Assembly: GCF_030581005.1 (NCBI RefSeq)
Contig: NZ_JAUQSX010000002.1
Location: 496,001 to 560,000 of the forward strand
Length of the DNA stretch: 64,000 nucleotides
Reading direction: 5' to 3'
Source of the DNA: Hymenobacter mellowenesis
GTDB taxonomy: Bacteria > Bacteroidota > Bacteroidia > Cytophagales > Hymenobacteraceae
Position 1 is the stretch's first letter; each line of letters starts with the position of its first letter. This document shows positions 59,555 through 64,000 of this stretch, piece after piece. A program made the position numbers and the translations under genes. The notes beneath the pieces are model-generated. The model did no database searches and was not told the DNA's origin. It saw nothing but the letters and a program-made list of their open reading frames with translations.

Positions 59555-61114
59555 ATGCTTTCAGACCTCATTAGCCCCGAAACTTCCCCCATCGGCACCC
59601 GGCTGTGCCGGGAAGTGCTACCGTCCAGCTTTTTGCAACGCGACGTGGAGGTGAGCATTCTGCTGCCCCCAGCCGCCGCCGAAACCGCCGCGCCGTACCC
59701 CGTGCTCTACCTCAACGACGGCCAGGATTTGGAGCGTCTTCAGCTGCAGCCCACCCTCGATGCGCTGTACGCCCGCGGGGCCGTGCGGCCCTTCGTGCTG
59801 GTGGCGCCCCACGCCAACGAGTTGCGCGTGCAGGAATACGGCACCGCCGCCCACGCCGATTTCAACGGCCGCGGCAGCTTGGCCGGCGCTTATACCAATT
59901 TCGTGCTACAAGAGCTGGTTGACTTTGCCCAGACTCACTACAAGGCTTCGGCTAATGCGGCCGAGGCCGTGATAGCGGGCTTTTCACTAGGCGGCCTTTC
60001 CGCTTTTGATATTGCCTGGCACCATCCGGAGGTGTTTGCGCGGGCCGGGGCATTTTCGGGCTCCTTCTGGTGGCGGCAACGGGCCGTGGGCGCCGGCTAC
60101 ACGCCCGCCGACCGCATCATGCACGGCCTCGTGCGTGCCCGGCGCCCGCACCCCAGCCACCGCTTCTGGCTGCAAACCGGCACCCTCGACGAGCGCGGCG
60201 ACCGCAACGAAAACGGCGTCATCGACTCCGTTGAAGACTGCCTCGACCTCATCGAGGAGCTTATCAAAGGCGGCCTCGATGCCCAACATGCCCTGCGTTA
60301 CGTGCAGGTGGAGGGCGGCCACCACCACCCCGACACCTGGGGCCGCGTGATGCCCGATTTTCTGATTTGGGCCTTCGGGCAGGAGGGAGGCACTGCCACA
60401 CTGCCCGCACCGCTGCCCGTGGTGCGCCTGCAACTCGACCCGCACCTGGCGCCGTCCATCGTGCCATCCTCGGCGCCGGGGCAGGTAGAAATTCTGCCTT
60501 TGGTGTTGCCAACAGACATGCCTTCAATAGTTCCCCCGCCAGCGGCGGCCGACCTTCCCACCCGCCAATCCGACTTCGCCATGCCCATTTCGCGCCCCGT
60601 CGAAGGCGATTTTCTGCCTTACGCCGGCAACTATATCAACTTAGTGCCCGAAGGCACCGACCCACGCCGCGCATTGCGCACCCAGCCGCAGGAAATCCAC
60701 ATCATATTTGCCGGCCTGAGCGAAGCGCAAACCGAGCAGCCCTACGCTCCCGGCAAGTGGAGCCTCAAGGAAATGCTGCTGCATCAAATTGACAGTGAGC
60801 GCGTTTTTACTTACCGGGCGCTGCGCTTTGCGCGCGGCGACGGCCAAAACCTGCCGGGCTTCGAGCAGGACGATTACGTGACCTGCAGCGGCGCCAATGC
60901 CCGCTCCCTCGCCAGCTTGCTAGCCGAGTACGATGCCGTGCGCGCTGCCACCGTGGTATTGGCCGAAAGCTTTACCGACGAGCAGCTAAACCGCCGGGGC
61001 ACTGCCAATAATGGCCCGGCCACGGTGCGGGCCCTGCTCTTCATCATAGCGGGGCACGAGTTGCATCACCTCAACATTATTCGCGAGCGGTATCTGCCTT
61101 TTCTGCAAGGTTGA
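59555..61114 (+). CDS. Esterase fused to a DinB-superfamily domain
   Basis: 519 residues. The N-terminal ~270 residues form an esterase-D-type alpha/beta-hydrolase (YPVLYLNDGQDLERLQLQ, nucleophile Ser in IAGFSLGGLSAFDI, catalytic His in EGGHHHPDTW). After a Pro-rich linker (~285-345) comes a DinB/DinB_2-type four-helix domain: KWSLKEMLLHQIDSERVFTYRALRFARGD and LLFIIAGHELHHLNIIRERYLP, whose His residues form the usual metal triad. DinB-fold enzymes include thiol S-transferases and the EgtB-type ligand domain. It is divergent from the amidoligase operon and probably joins the same pathway. Confidence 0.9.
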   Translation: MLSDLISPETSPIGTRLCREVLPSSFLQRDVEVSILLPPAAAETAAPYPVLYLNDGQDLERLQLQPTLDALYARGAVRPFVLVAPHANELRVQEYGTAAHADFNGRGSLAGAYTNFVLQELVDFAQTHYKASANAAEAVIAGFSLGGLSAFDIAWHHPEVFARAGAFSGSFWWRQRAVGAGYTPADRIMHGLVRARRPHPSHRFWLQTGTLDERGDRNENGVIDSVEDCLDLIEELIKGGLDAQHALRYVQVEGGHHHPDTWGRVMPDFLIWAFGQEGGTATLPAPLPVVRLQLDPHLAPSIVPSSAPGQVEILPLVLPTDMPSIVPPPAAADLPTRQSDFAMPISRPVEGDFLPYAGNYINLVPEGTDPRRALRTQPQEIHIIFAGLSEAQTEQPYAPGKWSLKEMLLHQIDSERVFTYRALRFARGDGQNLPGFEQDDYVTCSGANARSLASLLAEYDAVRAATVVLAESFTDEQLNRRGTANNGPATVRALLFIIAGHELHHLNIIRERYLPFLQG

Positions 61115-61125
61115 GCCAAATTTTA

Positions 61126-61133
61126 TACCTTCG
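61126..61133 (+). promoter_or_regulatory. -7 element for the small lysine-rich protein
   Basis: TACCTTCG, one base from TAnnTTTG, 74 bp before the ATG at 61207. Confidence 0.45.
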
Positions 61134-61206
61134 CCCGTGACAACACGCCGGCCCGGCCGTGCGTTGAAATACCTGCAATCAACCTTTACCAAACTTCTTT
61201 TCAATC

Positions 61207-61323
61207 ATGGCCAAAGCCCAAGACGCCCGCAAAGAGAAAAAGAAAGAACCCGTTAAAACGATGAAAGAGAAAAAAGCGGAGAAGGACGAGAAAAAAGTAG
61301 CCCGCGCCCGCAAGCAGGAGTAG
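61207..61323 (+). CDS. Small, highly charged lysine-rich protein
   Basis: 38 residues (MAKAQDARKEKKKEPVKTMK...), about 40% Lys, the rest mostly Glu, Ala and Arg. The predicted form is one long charged helix. It has its own promoter-like element upstream and a strong terminator downstream, so it is a real transcription unit despite its size. Small basic proteins like this occur widely in Bacteroidota with unknown roles, possibly nucleic-acid or ribosome binding. It is not related in sequence to the basic tail of the ATP-grasp protein beyond composition. Confidence 0.7.
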   Translation: MAKAQDARKEKKKEPVKTMKEKKAEKDEKKVARARKQE

Positions 61324-61335
61324 TTTCTGAAACCA

Positions 61336-61387
61336 ATAAAAAAGGGGTTCATTCCAGATAATCACTGGAAAGAACCCCTTTTTTTAT
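61336..61387 (+). terminator. Terminator of the small lysine-rich gene
   Basis: AAAAAAGGGGTTC and GAACCCCTTTTTTT pair around ATTCCAGATAATCACTGGAA, whose own ends (TTCCAG/CTGGAA) also pair, giving a long hairpin with a T-run. Confidence 0.92.
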
Positions 61388-61401
61388 ACCAAGTTGTCAG
61401 T

Positions 61402-61653
61402 ATGAAAGTCTTACTTACGAAGGAAGAAGTGGAAAAGCTGCTTTTCAATTTGTGCGTAAAGTTGGGCTTTTGCTTGCCATTGGTAGCGCAGCGAAGAATC
61501 ATCAATAGCCCGCCAACCAATGTTGACCGATTCGCCGATGTGGTTTATAAGGCCGAAGGCTTAGACCCGAAGCTGGCAAGCCCGCTGTATAATCAAGTCC
61601 ACAAGATGGTGGCGGAGGCGTTTCAGCAACACGAGGATTCTGGAGAAAGCTAA
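61402..61653 (+). CDS. Small protein of unknown function
   Basis: 83 residues (MKVLLTKEEVEKLLFNLCVK...), helical, with no signal peptide, less GC-rich than its neighbours. It includes VAQRRIINSPPTNVDRFADVVYKAEGLDP, which has no motif I recognise. Its last 4 bases overlap the end of the convergent AlbA_2 gene. It could be a recent arrival or a lineage-specific protein. Confidence 0.55.
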   Translation: MKVLLTKEEVEKLLFNLCVKLGFCLPLVAQRRIINSPPTNVDRFADVVYKAEGLDPKLASPLYNQVHKMVAEAFQQHEDSGES

Positions 61654-62276
61654 CTCGTATAATACGGCTCCTTCTCCTTGTCGTGGTGACGGATGTAGCC
61701 GTGCAACACCAGCTTTATCAGCGTCTGATAGGCCCGGCGTTTGCCGAAATTCACCAGCTTCATGTATTGGGCCAGGGTGATGCGGGGGTTAGTTTTCAGG
61801 TAGTCGATGGCGGCCAGTTCCTGCTTGTTGAGCGGGATTTTCTCGAAGCGGGCCTCGGGCTGCTGGCGCTCCAACAGCTTCTCGGTGAGGCCGCTGGTTT
61901 GCACGCTGGCGTCGCGCACGCGCACGTAGGCGCGCCAGTCGTCGGGGGCTACCTGGGCGCGGTGGGGCTTGTTGAAGCTTTCGGGTACGGTCACGATGAG
62001 GACGGTGCGGCCGTCTTCTTCCATTTCCTGAAAGCGCAGGCTCGTGAGCGGGGGCTCGACGTAGTGCTGGGCGGCTTCGCGCAGAACGAATAGTTCTTCC
62101 TCAGCATCGCGCACGCCCAGTATGCGGCCGGCGTCGTCGACGCCCACCAGCACCTGCCCGCCCCGGGTGTTGGCCAGCGACACCAGCGTGCGCGAAATGC
62201 GGCTCGGATGCGTGGTTTTTTGCTTGAATTCCAACTCCTCGCCCTCGCCGCGCGCAATCAGTTTGTGTAAATCCAT
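61650..62276 (-). CDS. AlbA_2/Schlafen-type ATP-binding protein
   Basis: 208 residues from the ATG at 62276 (MDLHKLIARGEGEELEFKQK). The N-terminal AlbA_2 domain shows EGEELEFKQKTTHPSRISRTLVSLANTRGGQVLVGVDDAGRILGV, the divergent AAA-4/Schlafen pattern. Residues ~145-208 (NKQELAAIDYLKTNPRITLAQYMKLVNFGKRRAYQTLIKLVLHGYI) form a winged-helix DNA-binding region. Proteins with this plan are putative transcription regulators or defence-associated nucleases. No defence neighbours are present here, so the first role seems likelier. Confidence 0.88.
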   Translation of the reverse strand: MDLHKLIARGEGEELEFKQKTTHPSRISRTLVSLANTRGGQVLVGVDDAGRILGVRDAEEELFVLREAAQHYVEPPLTSLRFQEMEEDGRTVLIVTVPESFNKPHRAQVAPDDWRAYVRVRDASVQTSGLTEKLLERQQPEARFEKIPLNKQELAAIDYLKTNPRITLAQYMKLVNFGKRRAYQTLIKLVLHGYIRHHDKEKEPYYTS

Positions 62277-62300
62277 ACCTAATTCATACGAAAATCGGAC

Positions 62301-62343
62301 ATAAAAAATGCCGCACCTGAAGCTCAGATGCGGCATTTTTTAT
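62301..62343 (-). terminator. Terminator after the DUF3127 gene
   Basis: ATAAAAAATGCCGCA and TGCGGCATTTTTTAT pair perfectly; the loop also has CTGA/TCAG. On the minus strand it ends the DUF3127 transcript. Confidence 0.93.
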
Positions 62344-62390
62344 GGTTTAGCTACCCGAAGTAGCAGAGCCGGAAAACGGTTGGACGAGTC

Positions 62391-62816
62391 TTAGAAAGGC
62401 AGGTCGTTGTCGTCGTCGCTGGCAATGGGAGCCGCCGACGACGGCTGGGCACGCAGCGTGGGGTTCTGGTTCTGGGCAGCGGGGCGGGGAGCGGCTTGCT
62501 GGCCACCGCCGTAGCTGTTGCCGGCGTTGCCACCGCCCGAGGCGGGCTCAATCTTCCAGGCTTCCAGGTTGGTGAAGTACAGCATCTGGCCGTTCTTGTT
62601 GAAGCCGCGGCCGCGGAGGTTGAAGGTAACCTTCACTTCGTCGCCCATTTTAAAGGGGTCGATGAGGCTGGTTTTGTCCTGAACCATCTGAAACTTAATG
62701 TGCTCGGGATACTGGCCGTCCTGGACTTCGAGCACGAACTCGCGCTTGCGGAATTTCTCGCTTACCTGCTGTTCGTCAAAGATTTCGTGCAGCCGGCCGG
62801 TTACGTCGTATGCCAT
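62391..62816 (-). CDS. DUF3127 OB-fold-like protein
   Basis: 141 residues. The conserved core is YDVTGRLHEIFDEQQVSEKFRKREFVLEV, QYPEHIKFQMVQDKTSLIDPFKMGDEVKVTFNLRGR and KNGQMLYFTNLEAWKIE, the DUF3127 pattern with an OB-like fold. The C-terminal third is Gly/Gln/Asn/Pro-rich and ends in an acidic-hydrophobic tip, DDDNDLPF, like that of single-stranded-DNA-binding protein (SSB). This suggests an SSB-like role in DNA metabolism, as an inference. Confidence 0.88.
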   Translation of the reverse strand: MAYDVTGRLHEIFDEQQVSEKFRKREFVLEVQDGQYPEHIKFQMVQDKTSLIDPFKMGDEVKVTFNLRGRGFNKNGQMLYFTNLEAWKIEPASGGGNAGNSYGGGQQAAPRPAAQNQNPTLRAQPSSAAPIASDDDNDLPF

Positions 62817-62903
62817 AAAACTGGGGGTGTTTTGGTAGTAAAAAACTTGAACATCAAACCTACGAATAAAAACGCTAGCGGCGCGCTAGCCGTTCCCTCC
62901 GTC

Positions 62904-62911
62904 TACCTTTG
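62904..62911 (+). promoter_or_regulatory. -7 element for the isoaspartyl peptidase gene
   Basis: TACCTTTG, an exact consensus match, 32 bp before the ATG at 62944. Confidence 0.7.
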
Positions 62912-62943
62912 CAGCCCATTTAAGCCGCTTATTTCCCGAAAAA

Positions 62944-63867
62944 ATGTTTGCACTCGCCATCCACGGCGGCGCCGGTACCATTGCCCGCGCCTCCCTCTCG
63001 CCCGATGCTGAACGCGAGTACCGCGCGGCCCTCGAAACGGCCCTGAACACCGGCTACGACCTGCTGGCCCAGGGCGCCGCCGCCCTCGATGCCGTGGAGG
63101 CCGCCGTGCGCAGCCTCGAAGACTGCCCGCTGTTCAACGCCGGCCGCGGGGCCGTGTTCACCCACGACGGCCACCACGAAATGGACGCCGCCCTCATGAG
63201 CGGCCACAACCGTCTGGCCGGCGCCGTGGCCGGCGTGCGGCAGGTGCAAAACCCCATCCGGGCTGCCCGTTTGGTAATGGAAAAAACCGAGCACGTGCTA
63301 TTAGGATTCCCCGGCGCCGACGAGCTGGCCCGCGAATACGGCCTGCCGTTGCAGCCGGTCGAGTACTTTTTCACCCAGCATCGCTACAACCAGCTGCAGG
63401 ACGCCCTGAAAGCCGGCAAAATGCAGCTCGACCACGCCGCCGACCCCAACTGGAAAAAAGGCACCGTGGGCGCCGTCGCCCGCGACCAGCACGGCAACCT
63501 GGCCGCCGCCACCAGCACCGGCGGCATGACCAACAAGCGCTACTCCCGCATCGGCGACACGCCCCTCATCGGGGCCGGCACCTGGGCCGACGAGCGCTGC
63601 GCCATCAGCTGCACCGGCAACGGCGAATATTTCATCCGGGCCGTGGCGGCTTATGACATCGCCTGCCTGATGGAATACAAAGGACTGCCGCTAGAAGAAG
63701 CCTGCCGGATTGTGGTGCAGGACAAGCTGGCGCCGGTAGGCGGGGAGGGTGGCCTCATTGCCATTGATGCGGCCGGCAACATTACCCTGCCCTTTAATTC
63801 GGAGGGAATGTACCGCGGTAGCCGGACGGAAGGCGGTGCGGCCTGGGTAGCTATATATAAGGAGTAG
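62944..63867 (+). CDS. Isoaspartyl peptidase/L-asparaginase (Ntn hydrolase)
   Basis: 307 residues of the plant-type asparaginase family. It removes isoaspartyl residues from damaged peptides and can hydrolyse L-asparagine. It opens FALAIHGGAGTIAR. Autocleavage is expected before the Thr in KKGTVGAVARD (near residue 180), which then acts as N-terminal nucleophile. GGMTNKRYSRIGDTPLIGAGTWADE and SCTGNGEYFIR complete the beta-subunit site. The alpha subunit has the FNAGRGAVF motif. No signal peptide is seen, so it is a cytosolic enzyme. Confidence 0.95.
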   Translation: MFALAIHGGAGTIARASLSPDAEREYRAALETALNTGYDLLAQGAAALDAVEAAVRSLEDCPLFNAGRGAVFTHDGHHEMDAALMSGHNRLAGAVAGVRQVQNPIRAARLVMEKTEHVLLGFPGADELAREYGLPLQPVEYFFTQHRYNQLQDALKAGKMQLDHAADPNWKKGTVGAVARDQHGNLAAATSTGGMTNKRYSRIGDTPLIGAGTWADERCAISCTGNGEYFIRAVAAYDIACLMEYKGLPLEEACRIVVQDKLAPVGGEGGLIAIDAAGNITLPFNSEGMYRGSRTEGGAAWVAIYKE

Positions 63868-63879
63868 AAATTTGAAAAA

Positions 63880-63993
63880 AGAACGTCATGCCGAGCGTAG
63901 CCGAGGCATCTCACGTGCCGAAGTAATGCTTTCGATTCAACGATTGGATTACCACCACACGCGAGATGCCTCGGCTGCGCTCGGCATGACGTT
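63880..63993. repeat. Palindromic repeat, family A copy 8
   Basis: GAACGTCATGCCGAGCGTAG and the reverse complement with GCATCTCACGTG arms, around a spacer with a second CAACGATTGGATTACC stretch like copy 6. It lies downstream of the isoaspartyl peptidase gene at the window edge. Confidence 0.92.
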
Positions 63994-64000
63994 TAAATTA

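Noticed and set aside
54016..61114. Possible anti-phage defence island because of the hydrolases and nearby AlbA_2 protein
   Set aside because: No nuclease, NTPase sensor, reverse transcriptase, toxin or similar effector is in the cluster; the chemistry fits metabolite synthesis better.

Overview
The window comes from a high-GC Bacteroidota genome, most like the Cytophagales/Hymenobacter group. The signs are a SusC/SusD/SusE outer-membrane glycan system, a secreted amylase ending in a type IX secretion (Por) sorting domain, promoters of the Bacteroidota form TAnnTTTG rather than TATAAT, and protein families typical of that group. This assignment is inferred from gene content; no 16S or other rRNA gene is present. 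No tRNA, CRISPR array, prophage or recognisable transposase was seen.

Layout. (1) 0.2-12.4 kb: an alpha-glucan utilisation locus with a secreted GH13 amylase (+), a BadF-type sugar kinase, susE, susD and susC (all -), then a secreted protein and a glycan-binding-module esterase (+). A TGCAA-N4-TTGCA operator lies in the spacer of the susC promoter, and half-site matches precede the amylase. (2) 12.5-21.7 kb: the full tryptophan operon trpL-E-G-D-C-F-B-A followed by a DAHP synthase, controlled by a leader peptide with three consecutive Trp codons and a perfect terminator hairpin. Phenylalanine hydroxylase follows, behind its own switchable terminator. Long palindromic repeats sit in three of the operon's gaps. 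(3) 21.8-37.2 kb: mostly housekeeping and envelope genes: a DUF962 protein, dienelactone hydrolase, serpin, ABC1 kinase plus TetR, photolyase, SDR, pyruvate carboxylase, M28 peptidase, META lipoprotein and a BD-FAE-like esterase. (4) 37.2-45.3 kb: an accessory-looking stretch with a leucine-rich-repeat protein kinase, two genes each broken by one in-frame stop, AT-rich islets, and an AddA-like helicase that has taken up two different repeat sequences in frame. (5) 45.4-53.9 kb: cold-shock protein and DEAD-box helicase, then redox and small conserved genes. (6) 54.0-61.1 kb: a compact amidoligase-type cluster with two ATP-grasp proteins, a class I glutamine amidotransferase, a COG2170 carboxylate-amine ligase, an esterase, and a divergent esterase-DinB fusion. 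I consider this the best candidate for an undescribed biosynthetic system. (7) 61.2-64 kb: small charged protein, AlbA_2 protein, DUF3127 protein and isoaspartyl peptidase.

Repeats are the other major theme. At least eight copies of one ~100-bp palindrome (arms of the form GTCATGC-GAGCGCAGC) and single or double copies of several other palindrome families lie between genes. A further palindrome is inserted in frame inside the AddA-like gene.
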